Shown: positions 27,704-35,319, counted from the stretch's first letter. The stretch: 64,000 nt of DNA from Shimia sagamensis (GCF_900182745.1 NZ_FXTY01000011.1:40695-104694), one strand, 5' to 3'. The notes: generated by a model not told the origin, from the sequence alone. Program-made: numbers and translations.

Positions 27704-29105
27704 AGATACCCCCCTTGTTTCCGGCGACCTTCGCAGTGAAAAAATGGAAAGTCAGGCCCGCAAAGCCTTGCAACAACGCGCTTACGAAGTCGCGTTTGAA
27801 GCCGCCGCTGAAGACGTGAACGCAGCCCCCCAGCTTGCGAAGACTGTGGCGCGTCTGGAAGGCGAAATCGAAGGCATGAAGGCCGAAGCGGCCAAGCCTG
27901 TGAACGTGACCGTCAAAGCGCCAGCCAAGCCGAAGTCAGGCACCGGACAGGTCCAGATACGCGGTCTGCGCATGGCCGCTGTGCGCTTTGCAATCGGCGC
28001 GATCCAACACCAGACCAAACGCGACCCCCGCGCCATTGCTGCTGACCTGCTGGGCAAAGGCGACCAGTACCAGCAGGCGATCCGCAGCGCCACCACACCA
28101 GCAACCACAACCGCCGCAGGTTGGGCCGCTGAACTGGTGCGCAGTGACGTGCGCGAATTTTATCGGGACATGGAACAGGCCAGCGTCTTCGCCCAACTGG
28201 TGGCACGGGCTGGTCTGACGATCTTCGACGGTGCCAACAGCGTCACATGGCCGATGCGGGCAGATGCGCAGCGTGGGTCTATGCGTCCAGCATGGATTCA
28301 GGAAAATGCGACAATTCCGGTTGTGGAAACGCGACTGGCCAGCACAACAATGAATCGCTTCAAGCTGGGTGCTATCACCACCGCTTCCAACGAACTCCTG
28401 CGCACAAGCAACCCTGATTTGCTGCCGTTGCTGGAAGGGTTTATCCGACAGGACATGAGCGAGGCCCTGGATGCCGATCTGTTGGACCCGGCCAACCCGA
28501 TCCAGCCAACGATCCGACCCGCTTCGATCACCAATGCTGCCCCAAATAAGGCCAGCGCGGGCAATAACCTGGCCAGCATTGTGACAGACTTCAAATGGCT
28601 GCTGGGACAGGCCAGCGCCTTGCGGATGATCGACCCTGTGGTGATCTTGCACTCTGACCGCGTGGTTGGCCTTCAGATGGTACAAGGCACCGGCGGCACC
28701 GAACAATTCCCGCTGCGTGACGAAGTGGCAGGTGGAAGCCTGTTTGGTTTGCCTCTCATTCACTCGCCATATGCGCCCGCCGGACAGGCGGTGATCACCG
28801 ATGCTCACGCCTTCAAATGCGTGGCCGATCCGGTCGAAGTGGACACCAGCAGCGCGGTCACGTTGGCGATGGCTTCAGCGGACGGAGTCATCCCAGCAAT
28901 GTCCACCCAACCCGAACCGCCACACCCAGCCGACGAAGTGGGAAACGATGGGTCCATCCATATTTCCGACGCGGCTAGCACCCTGCCACCGACTGAGGTC
29001 CGGTCGATGTTCCAAACCAACTCGACCGCCCTGCGTTTGATCGCGCCCTTGTCATGGACACAGATGAAGCCTGCAACCTCTTACCTGACAGGTGTCACAT
29101 GGTGA
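27696..29105 (+). CDS. HK97-type phage major capsid protein
   Basis: A 469-residue protein. The first about 80 residues are charged and helical with coiled-coil character (LAKTVARLEGEIEGMKAEA), resembling the delta/scaffold domain of HK97-fold capsids. Then comes a body with family-like stretches SVTWPMRADAQRGSMRPAWI, ENATIPVVETRLASTTMNRFKLGAITTASNELL and EALDADLL, and the LFGLPLIHSPYAP block before the C-terminal sheet. No separate prohead protease is adjacent. This is the only clear virion structural gene of the element, implying that it builds or alters a capsid around its own short genome. The fold call is good; function as a satellite capsid is inferred. Confidence 0.82.
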   Translation: MPKDTPLVSGDLRSEKMESQARKALQQRAYEVAFEAAAEDVNAAPQLAKTVARLEGEIEGMKAEAAKPVNVTVKAPAKPKSGTGQVQIRGLRMAAVRFAIGAIQHQTKRDPRAIAADLLGKGDQYQQAIRSATTPATTTAAGWAAELVRSDVREFYRDMEQASVFAQLVARAGLTIFDGANSVTWPMRADAQRGSMRPAWIQENATIPVVETRLASTTMNRFKLGAITTASNELLRTSNPDLLPLLEGFIRQDMSEALDADLLDPANPIQPTIRPASITNAAPNKASAGNNLASIVTDFKWLLGQASALRMIDPVVILHSDRVVGLQMVQGTGGTEQFPLRDEVAGGSLFGLPLIHSPYAPAGQAVITDAHAFKCVADPVEVDTSSAVTLAMASADGVIPAMSTQPEPPHPADEVGNDGSIHISDAASTLPPTEVRSMFQTNSTALRLIAPLSWTQMKPATSYLTGVTW

Positions 29106-29416
29106 GGCCGATGCAGCACGTCCGCATGGCACCCAACCCCGTGACCGTCAGCGTCGTCTGGGTCAACGCACAGACCTGCGACGTGGGCTTGCGCCAGAAT
29201 AGCCCTGTGCGCCTGTCTGGCCCGCATGTGCGCCTTGCTGTGGGCCTGCTGCTGGCCGAATGGCAGGTGCCGCTTTGTGCGACCTGCTGGACCCGCACAG
29301 GCCGTGGCGCAGAACACGCCGGACAGTCGGATGAATTCCTGACACCCGCGCTGGCCTATGCGCAGACCAACGGCGCAAAGAAGGCGCAGACACTGTTGAA
29401 GGAACATCGGATATGA
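29099..29416 (+). CDS. Small protein downstream of capsid gene
   Basis: About 105 residues, starting either at ATG 29099 or GTG 29102, both overlapping the capsid stop. It contains CDVGLRQNSPVRLSG and CATCWTRTGRGAEHAGQSDEF, with three scattered Cys residues. It is coupled to the next gene by ATGA. Head-completion or decoration roles are possible from position only. Confidence 0.58.
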   Translation: MVRPMQHVRMAPNPVTVSVVWVNAQTCDVGLRQNSPVRLSGPHVRLAVGLLLAEWQVPLCATCWTRTGRGAEHAGQSDEFLTPALAYAQTNGAKKAQTLLKEHRI

Positions 29417-29787
29417 CCGACGAAATACTGGACCGAAGTGGGTGGAACTGTGTTCCGAACAATGACCACCTGTTCAACCGCAAGCCAAAGCCAGCACCCC
29501 CCACGGCGAAAAAGCCGCGCAATGCGACACCGCCGACGATCTGGGCGATTGATGACGAATACCCGCCCCGTGATGGTTATCGCCGCCTGTTTAACCGCCA
29601 CGGCATTTTTGCTGGATACCTGCGGTGCAGTGTCAGCAGCGACGAAGACGCCTTCATAACCGTCCGTGGTGTGCCGATGCGGAACGCATTGTGGAAGCGC
29701 CAACGACCGAAGGAAATTCCCGACCAAGATCCCGCAAGTGGTGTTGGTGGTGCGCCCTCGCCCAAATGGACACCGGACTTCGGATGA
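29413..29787 (+). CDS. Small element protein of unknown function
   Basis: A 124-residue protein rich in Pro, Lys and Arg, with a disordered KPKPAPPTAKKPRN stretch and a more structured middle (DGYRRLFNRHGIFAGYLRCS). It overlaps its neighbours by ATGA at both ends. No family recognised. Confidence 0.55.
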   Translation: MTDEILDRSGWNCVPNNDHLFNRKPKPAPPTAKKPRNATPPTIWAIDDEYPPRDGYRRLFNRHGIFAGYLRCSVSSDEDAFITVRGVPMRNALWKRQRPKEIPDQDPASGVGGAPSPKWTPDFG

Positions 29788-29957
29788 AAAACGAACGCGA
29801 CATCCAGCAGACCGCACAGACCACCAGCGCCAAGCTGTATCGCGAAGACACAGTGCGGGCCACACAACTACGTCAGCGGGCCGCTGAGTGCCGCAAGGCC
29901 GGTCTGCACACTGCGGCCCGCAAATTAGAGTATGAGGCCGACCGATGTTCGACATGA
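29784..29957 (+). CDS. Small helical element protein
   Basis: 57 residues, highly charged and helical (QLRQRAAECRKAGLHTAARK resembles a TPR-like or antitoxin-like helix pair). The start overlaps the previous stop by ATGA at 29784-29787. No family recognised. Confidence 0.5.
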   Translation: MKNERDIQQTAQTTSAKLYREDTVRATQLRQRAAECRKAGLHTAARKLEYEADRCST

Positions 29958-30091
29958 CGCCCCAAGACAACCGCCCCGACCGACCTGATGATCCGCTTTA
30001 TCTGGCCTTGTGTGCCCTCGCTGGCAAATGGCTGGACCAACACGATCTGGATGAAATCGCCCACCGCGTAGAACGGATTTTGAACGAATGA
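29954..30091 (+). CDS. Very small element protein
   Basis: 45 residues (MTPQDNRPDRPDDP then a predicted helix LYLALCALAGKWLDQHDLDE). ATGA overlaps at both ends (29954-29957 and 30088-30091) are the main support. ATG 29945 is an alternative start. Confidence 0.45.
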   Translation: MTPQDNRPDRPDDPLYLALCALAGKWLDQHDLDEIAHRVERILNE

Positions 30092-30189
30092 CGACCCTGA
30101 CCCAAGCGGTATTTGCCGCAGCACGGGAAGCGGTTGGGCGTGATCTGACCGAACTGATCACGCGCAAGGTGCGGGACAGCCGTGTTTGA
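30088..30189 (+). CDS. Very small element protein
   Basis: 33 residues forming one amphipathic helix (QAVFAAAREAVGRDLTELIT), between two coupled genes. Support is purely from the ATGA overlap at its start and the overlap with the next GTG start. Confidence 0.38.
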   Translation: MTTLTQAVFAAAREAVGRDLTELITRKVRDSRV

Positions 30190-30514
30190 TGACATAACCG
30201 ATTTCTGGCGTTCCGAGTTACAAGACGCCCTCGCCCCGTTCCGCGAACGTGGTGTGACGGTCAGTGTGGTTTGCGAGTGGGTTTGCGACCAATGGGTGCG
30301 TGTGGCGGTCCACCTGGATCACGCGACTGTAATTGATGCCCGTCTGTTTGGCCTGAGTGAAGGCGCTGCGGATGACGTGGCTGATCTGCTCTGGCGTCAC
30401 CGTATCGACCTGCTGCGGCGTCTGCGTGGCGTCGGAGCCAACCCGCAAAGTCTCGCCCCGTTCTTGGCCCGTGCGGCATGGCGCGGCCCCTCTTTGGTTG
30501 CTGCGGGTGCTTGA
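30182..30514 (+). CDS. Last gene of the capsid operon, unknown function
   Basis: A 110-residue protein starting at GTG 30182, overlapping the previous frame by 8 bases. It begins FDDITDFWRSELQDALAPFRERG and has Cys in VVCEWVCDQW; the C-terminal half is helical. No family recognised. The plus-strand run of overlapping genes ends here, with an AT-richer stretch following. Confidence 0.52.
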   Translation: MFDDITDFWRSELQDALAPFRERGVTVSVVCEWVCDQWVRVAVHLDHATVIDARLFGLSEGAADDVADLLWRHRIDLLRRLRGVGANPQSLAPFLARAAWRGPSLVAAGA

Positions 30515-30610
30515 TAGCATGTTGGGGCTGTTAACGCCGCACGGTCTGGTTGGGTAAGTTTCAACGCCGAGGAAGGTTAGACAAGATACAGTTGACGAAT
30601 CGTCCTTGAG

Positions 30611-31174
30611 TTGAAATTTTGCGGAAAAATAAGGTTTACCAACAGCTTGCCACGCAATCCTACATTTGAGCAAATTAACGACTGGATGAGTGCAGATAAA
30701 TCTGCCGAGTTTGTCTCTTGGTGGACTCCGAAACCACAGCCGTGCTTTCTGGAGATTCAAGCCCCATTGGTTAGCAACGAAGCCACGCTTCAAGGGCTTG
30801 AATTGCGTATCTTGTGTAACAAGGACCGTCCAGACGAAGGGGTTTCAGTTTCGTTGCTCTCTGAAACCACCACCAAGCCAAAACCTTTTGCTAGAATAGA
30901 TTGGCGCGGCAGTGTCCACGGTAACTTGAACAGGTGTTGCGGAGAGTACCACCTTATCGACGCTGGCCGAACGCATTTCCATAATCCACGCATCCATACT
31001 AACTTTGAAAATCCAATTGACTTCATGCTTGAGAACATCCCCATTGCAACAGCAATCGATCCAGAGCCGCCTGACCTAATGACTTTTCTTCGTGAATCTG
31101 GCAGACTGCTCAACATAACTAACTTAGATCAAGTCGAACGACCACCATGGCAACCGTCAACTTCATTCATATAA
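30611..31174 (+). CDS. Cargo module protein 1, DUF6978-like
   Basis: A 187-residue protein starting at TTG 30611 (no nearer ATG gives the full domain). The segment FARIDWRGSVHGN, a later HxH-like NPRIHTNF and the end LLNITNLDQVERPPWQ recall a family I associate with DUF6978, though this is from memory of the pattern. Base composition is more AT-rich than the capsid operon, indicating separate acquisition. Its 3' end overlaps the next gene by 28 bases, so the two are probably a unit such as a toxin-antitoxin or defence pair. Confidence 0.5.
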   Translation: MKFCGKIRFTNSLPRNPTFEQINDWMSADKSAEFVSWWTPKPQPCFLEIQAPLVSNEATLQGLELRILCNKDRPDEGVSVSLLSETTTKPKPFARIDWRGSVHGNLNRCCGEYHLIDAGRTHFHNPRIHTNFENPIDFMLENIPIATAIDPEPPDLMTFLRESGRLLNITNLDQVERPPWQPSTSFI

Positions 31175-31929
31175 GCGACGCAGAAGGCGGCGAAGCAACA
31201 AAAGCCCTTAATCGGGCCGTTGCCGATATGGTGCGGGTATCAACAATCAACGGTCGTTGGCGAGTTCAAATGCCAGTGGCGTCACGCTTTGGATCAATGG
31301 TTGACGTTTCAGTCTGGCCGGAAGGTGATGGCGACACCTTCCTAGTTTCGGACGATGGTGCAGCCTATCACGCTGCTGCAACTGCGGCGGCAAGCAATAG
31401 AATATTCACTTCTGTAGCCAGATCGTTCTGTGAAAAGTATGGAGCAATTTTCGACGGTGGCACAATGCTGTTCATGCGCGTTTCGGCAGATCGGCTGAAG
31501 GGCGCGATAGTGGCGATGGCCGCCCTCACAAAGGAAGTCATAGATGAAACCCTAGAACGCTCATTTGCTGAAAAGGCCCACAGAATCAAAGACCGCTTTC
31601 TCGAACGAATTGATAGAGCATTCCCCCATGCAGAGGTTTCGCAGAATGTCGGAATTCGTGGGCATTCAACAGCAGAACATGAGTTCGACGCATTGGTCGA
31701 AATAAATGGTGGAGCACTTGCTTTCGATCTGTTTTCGAAAGCGGCTGTTTCAGTGAATTCGGCCTACGTTAAACTGGCAGATTTGTCCCGCTTAGAGGTT
31801 GGCCCGAAGCCAATCGGAGCAACACGAAAACGCAAAGACATCGGCCCAAAACTCAACTTAATCAACTCAGTAGCCACGGTGATTGAAGTTGATACTGACC
31901 TAGAGAATTATGCCCGTTTGGCAGCATAA
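31147..31929 (+). CDS. Cargo module protein 2, DUF1828-like N-terminus
   Basis: A 260-residue protein. The N-terminal VQMPVASRFGSMVDVSVWPEGDGDTFLVSDDGAAYH resembles the DUF1828 pattern (substrate-like beta strands then a DDG box). The C-terminal half, after about residue 120, has a FPHAEVSQNVGIRGHSTAEHEFDALVEING segment suggestive of an RecB/PD-(D/E)xK-like strand order, but catalytic residues cannot be assigned. It is paired by a 28-base overlap with the preceding gene and is the last gene of the element, the usual slot for satellite accessory genes. Confidence 0.52.
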   Translation: MATVNFIHISDAEGGEATKALNRAVADMVRVSTINGRWRVQMPVASRFGSMVDVSVWPEGDGDTFLVSDDGAAYHAAATAAASNRIFTSVARSFCEKYGAIFDGGTMLFMRVSADRLKGAIVAMAALTKEVIDETLERSFAEKAHRIKDRFLERIDRAFPHAEVSQNVGIRGHSTAEHEFDALVEINGGALAFDLFSKAAVSVNSAYVKLADLSRLEVGPKPIGATRKRKDIGPKLNLINSVATVIEVDTDLENYARLAA

Positions 31930-32151
31930 AACCTAGGGCAATCGATTTTCTAAGTTTTTGACGGGTGGGGTCTGTCGCGCCGCGCATTGCCTGCATGGCC
32001 TACGCGGCGCTTACCGTCTTCGCGACTCCTCAAGGGATGAGTCGGATCGGGTGCGGGCAGGTTACGTCTCTGCAAACAAAACTGCAAACGAAAGCCAAGT
32101 TGATTCACCTAATGGATTGTAATTAGTGTGAAATAAGCACTTCAGTCGGCA
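31930..32151. other. Right terminal region of the element
   Basis: Non-coding. GCGCCGCG (31977-31984) pairs with CGCGGCGC (32003-32010) in a possible hairpin. Two TGCAAAC copies (32071-32077 and 32083-32089) match the repeats beside the integrase and are candidate right-arm sites about 65-80 bp from the attachment repeat. Confidence 0.6.
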
Positions 32152-32162
32152 CAATCCATCAT
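32152..32162. repeat. Right attachment-site repeat (attR)
   Basis: CAATCCATCAT, identical to 18674-18684 and in the same orientation. To its right the similarity with dusA continues to about 32195; to its left it stops, which defines this as the right junction. Confidence 0.82.
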
Positions 32163-32195
32163 CGGGGCGACAAACAGGCGTGCGGCCTTGGAAAC
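32152..32195 (-). pseudogene. dusA: Relic of a dusA 5' end
   Basis: On the minus strand this encodes VSKAARLFVAPMMD, against VSKAARLSVAPMMD in the functional dusA at 18674-18717. At DNA level 34 of 44 positions agree by eye. The frame then runs into the element and meets a stop at 32142-32144. It is the dusA start region displaced by integration. Because a decayed integrase lies just beyond, this start may itself come from an older insertion rather than from the ancestral gene. Confidence 0.78.
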
Positions 32196-32372
32196 TAGCG
32201 GTTTTGTCAACAATTGAGCAATCTCCGTGGTTCCTCTGAGGCAACCGTTTGCAACTTATTCTATTGGGCTTTGCGTTATTCTGCGTTTTTGGTTTACCGC
32301 GAGGCATACCATCTTGGCGCTTGGCATACCGCTGCTCTATAGCGTCGGTATGCCAAACGAAAAAGGAAAATA

Positions 32373-32980
32373 GTGGGCACAATCATTGAGCGCAAGAGCG
32401 TCACAGGAACTAAGTACAACGCGCAAGTAATCAAAAAAAACGGCGGAAAAACTGCTCTCTCCAAGTCAAAAACCTTTGATCGAAGATCTACATCAGAAGC
32501 GTGGATCAAACGTATCGAACGAGAATTTTGGCGACGGGCGCGTCGTCCAAAGTAAGAACAACACAACAGTCGCTTCCCTAGTCGATCAAGTATCTTCTTT
32601 GCAGAGCGACATGGCCAAAACCAAGGCTCAGGTCCTTAAGACAATTAAGTCGTTTGCCATCGCAGAATATGAAGTGACGTCTCTAACATCAGCTGACTTG
32701 GTGGAATTTACGTCTTCAGTTGCCGAGGGAATGTATGGCCCCAAGTTAGATCGCCTTCGACGGCCGCCAGTTAACTTAGCCATCAAACGAACTGCCCGTG
32801 CTTGGCTGAACCAAGTTTAGACATTCCCTTTGACGAAACAATCACTCAAAGAACACGCCAGTCTGCGGCCATTTTATGCCTCATCGGAAAATCAAGAAAG
32901 AGGACGAGGCGCCCAAGCATCGCCGAACTTGATGACCCTCTCGCCTGGGCTTTTTGCCGCCTTTCTCATCTTCGACTCCT
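32373..32980 (+). pseudogene. Decayed second integrase next to the dusA relic
   Basis: GTG 32373 with an AAAGGA ribosome site opens a frame with an integrase arm-binding domain (GTIIERKSVTGTKYNAQVIK, then SKTFDRRSTSEAW, comparable with SKTFDRKRDAERW in the intact integrase). It stops at 32555. Core-binding-domain-like sequence continues in another frame (VLKTIKSFAIAEYEVTSLTS, to about 32818), then a third (LDIPFDETITQRTRQSA). No catalytic Arg, His-x-x-Arg or Tyr block remains. Orientation and position relative to the dusA relic mirror those of the intact pair. Confidence 0.65.
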
Positions 32981-33013
32981 AAGTGGGTACGATGAGCCAA
33001 GAACTCTCTATTA

Positions 33014-33274
33014 TCAAACTGCCCTATATGGCCCCATAAGAGCTGACGTCAAACACTTGAGAACACATTCGCCACGTCGAAGGGGTTCGTTCTCCTGAGT
33101 GAGGCTCAAATCCTCTTTTGAAACAACATTGATGTCTCGGTGCACTGGCATCCATTTGGTCAAAGTCGACATTCCGACACCCAAATCATCAGCTGCCTGC
33201 TTGCGAGTCCCCACCGTCGGTCTGTGCAATACACACCGCATCCTGCCGGAATTCGTCTGTCCGTTTCGCACCAT
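33014..33274 (-). pseudogene. IS3-family transposase OrfA remnant
   Basis: An 86-codon frame with the helix-turn-helix stretch TRKQAADDLGVGMSTLTKWM and the leucine-zipper start EDLSLTQENEPLRRGECVLK. This is the pattern of IS3-type OrfA, which normally continues with a KEEREILKKAT block. That block, OrfB and the terminal inverted repeats are missing, so this is a dead fragment. Confidence 0.68.
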
Positions 33275-33409
33275 AAACTGTCACCCTTATTGCTGAAAAT
33301 GCTACCAAAAAAGCGGCACCAATCCGAATAGTTAATCAAGGAACATCTTCAAACACATCGTCTCTAAACGTCATGCCTAAAGCCTTGCTACGGGGATCAC
33401 ATTAATACA

Positions 33410-33419
33410 TATTCGAATA
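33410..33419. promoter_or_regulatory. Perfect palindrome before the Sox-region metallohydrolase gene
   Basis: TATTCGAATA sits about 10 bp upstream of the start at 33429, overlapping the ribosome-site zone. AT-rich ATTC/GAAT dyads are the type of operator bound by persulfide-sensing ArsR-family repressors such as SqrR/BigR/SoxR, so this is a candidate SoxR site. Confidence 0.4.
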
Positions 33420-33428
33420 GGAGAATTA

Positions 33429-34361
33429 ATGGAGCGCGAGATGACCTTACTCAGAAGACAATTTCTTTCCGGCAGTGCTGCTCTAACAGCAGGCACGGCG
33501 CTCGGCCTGCACTCGGGCCCATCACATGCCCAACTCGCGTTGGGTGACTTCAAAATTGACGTGGTAAGCGACGGTTCTCTGACATTGCCGGGCAGCTTCA
33601 TTTTCGACCCGATGCCAAAGGAAGAACTGCTCGCGATCCTTGAAAAACACGGTCAATCCGCCGAAGTTTTGACCCCACCCTGCAATGTTACCCTGCTGCG
33701 ACAAGGGGACCGGACAGTCTTGTTTGACGTCGGGGCCGGGCCAGATTTCTCTCCAAACTCCGGAATTCTTTTGAACTCTCTTGATGCCTTGGGAGTCTCC
33801 CCAGACGAAGTGACAGACATAATTTTCACCCATGCACACCCGGATCACCTGTGGGGATTGCTGGATGATTTTGACGATCCTCTCTTTCCTCAAGCCAGTT
33901 ACATGATCGGCAAAGCGGAATGGGAATACTGGATGAACCCCAACACTATCACAGACATAGGCGAGGCTCGTGCGTCCTTTGCAGTCGGCGCACAGCGCAG
34001 GTTAGCGATGATCGAGGATCAGATTTCGTTATTTGAGGACGGTGACGAAATAATGACAGGCATCGCCGCGCGCGCAACGATTGGACACACTCCCGGTCAC
34101 ATGGCGCTGGAAATACGCAATGGGTCCGAGGCCGTTATGGTTCTGGGTGACAGCATTGGCAACGACCACATTGCCTTTTCTAGGCCGGGCTGGATTTCCG
34201 GGTCTGACCAAGACCCTGAAACGGCGGCCGAAACACGTATTGATTTGATGGATCAGCTGTCACATGAAAAGACGCGCGTGATTGGATACCACCTGACAGG
34301 CAATGGCACCGGTTATGTGGACAAGGTGTCTGATGGCTATGCTTTTGTGGCGGAGGCTTAA
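33429..34361 (+). CDS. Exported metallo-beta-lactamase-fold hydrolase (Tat substrate)
   Basis: A 310-residue protein with a twin-arginine leader (TLLRRQFLSGSAAL, then an Ala-rich core ending SHAQ). The metal site is intact: HAHPDH, a later GHTPGH and a GDS Asp. The start at 33429 follows AGGAG. It overlaps the next gene by one base (TAATG-type), so the two MBL genes form an operon. Similar proteins are found beside sox genes, where a role in processing periplasmic sulfur intermediates is suspected. Substrate unknown. Confidence 0.82.
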   Translation: MEREMTLLRRQFLSGSAALTAGTALGLHSGPSHAQLALGDFKIDVVSDGSLTLPGSFIFDPMPKEELLAILEKHGQSAEVLTPPCNVTLLRQGDRTVLFDVGAGPDFSPNSGILLNSLDALGVSPDEVTDIIFTHAHPDHLWGLLDDFDDPLFPQASYMIGKAEWEYWMNPNTITDIGEARASFAVGAQRRLAMIEDQISLFEDGDEIMTGIAARATIGHTPGHMALEIRNGSEAVMVLGDSIGNDHIAFSRPGWISGSDQDPETAAETRIDLMDQLSHEKTRVIGYHLTGNGTGYVDKVSDGYAFVAEA

Positions 34362-35308
34362 TGATGAAACGCTCCATTCTCGCAATTGCCCTGCTTGCCG
34401 CTCCTGCCCTTGCAAGTGAAGACATCGCTGATCAATACCCCGGTTCAGTGCTGTACTCCAAACCATACGAAGTGCTTCCGGGCGTCTTCTCGGCGATTGG
34501 CGCCACCGCCCCGCCAACCTATGAAAACGCCGGTCACAACAATAATCTTAGTTTCATCATAACCGGCGACGGTGTTGTTGTGATCAACGGTGGCGCGTCT
34601 TACCAACTGGCCGAGGCGCTGCACCTGGAAATCAAGGCCGTGACGGATCAACCGGTAAGGCTGGTGTTCAACGAAAACGGCCAGGGCCACGCCATGCTTG
34701 GCAATTCATACTGGGTTGATCAGGGAGTCGAGATTGTCGCCCATGTGGATGCCGCCACTGAATTTGAAAGCCACGGTGGGCAATCTTTGCGTGCGGCTCA
34801 GGCACGCGTGTTGGAGAAAGCAGACAACACACGTGTCGCCCTTCCGACGCAGACATTTGATGACAGCTATCTGGTAGAGATGGGCGACATGAAAATCGAA
34901 GCCCGCTACCTCGGCCCGGCCCACAGCCCGGGTGACATCGTCATTTGGCTACCTCAGAAAAACCTGGTTGTTTCCGGCGACATGGCCTTCCACGAACGTA
35001 TGCTGCCGATTTTTGAGCATACAATGACAGCGGATTGGATCGAGACATGGGACACCGAATTTGAAGCGCTCAAGGCGACCTATGTCATTCCGGGTCACGG
35101 TCATCCCACAAATATGGATCAAGTGCGGCGCTATACCCGAGATTATCTGGTGTTCTTACGCGCACAGATCGGCGTGCATCTGGATGAGGGTGGTGATCTG
35201 GCGGACGCCTATTACGTTGATCAGTCTCCCTACACAAATCTTGATACATTTGAAGAGCTTGCGACAAAAAATGCCGGGCGTGTGTATGAGCAGATGGAAT
35301 TTGAATAA
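34361..35308 (+). CDS. soxH: SoxH-like metallo-beta-lactamase-fold protein with altered metal motif
   Basis: A 315-residue secreted protein (signal peptide ending PALAS). The fold is supported by LSFIITGDGVVVINGG, the GPAHSPGDIVIW box and VIPGHGHPT. At the place of the HxHxDH zinc motif it reads FNENGQGHAMLGN, so most ligands of the first metal site are missing. SoxH-type proteins accompany many Sox clusters and are dispensable for thiosulfate oxidation in tested strains. The symbol is given on context plus overall similarity. Confidence 0.7.
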   Translation: MMKRSILAIALLAAPALASEDIADQYPGSVLYSKPYEVLPGVFSAIGATAPPTYENAGHNNNLSFIITGDGVVVINGGASYQLAEALHLEIKAVTDQPVRLVFNENGQGHAMLGNSYWVDQGVEIVAHVDAATEFESHGGQSLRAAQARVLEKADNTRVALPTQTFDDSYLVEMGDMKIEARYLGPAHSPGDIVIWLPQKNLVVSGDMAFHERMLPIFEHTMTADWIETWDTEFEALKATYVIPGHGHPTNMDQVRRYTRDYLVFLRAQIGVHLDEGGDLADAYYVDQSPYTNLDTFEELATKNAGRVYEQMEFE

Positions 35309-35319
35309 CTGAAAAGGTT

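Larger units (their letters stand above)
18674..32162. mobile_element. dusA-integrated element, probable capsid-encoding phage satellite (~13.5 kb)
   Basis: Bounded by 11-bp direct repeats that split dusA from a relic of its 5' end. Contents in order: integrase, small gene, AlpA-like protein, primase/VapE replication protein, iteron-flanked AT-rich segment, reverse transcriptase on the opposite strand, a run of overlapping small genes with one HK97-type major capsid gene, and a two-gene module. No portal, terminase, tail, lysis or conjugation gene was recognised. Length and gene set match phage satellites that borrow a helper's remaining structural and packaging functions. An eroded prophage is the main alternative, but the tight ATGA overlaps argue against random erosion. 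Confidence 0.8.

Noticed and set aside
18674..32162. Interpretation of the dusA element as a conjugative or plasmid-derived island.
   Set aside because: No relaxase, type IV secretion or partition gene was seen, while capsid, AlpA-like and VapE-type genes point to a phage-related element.
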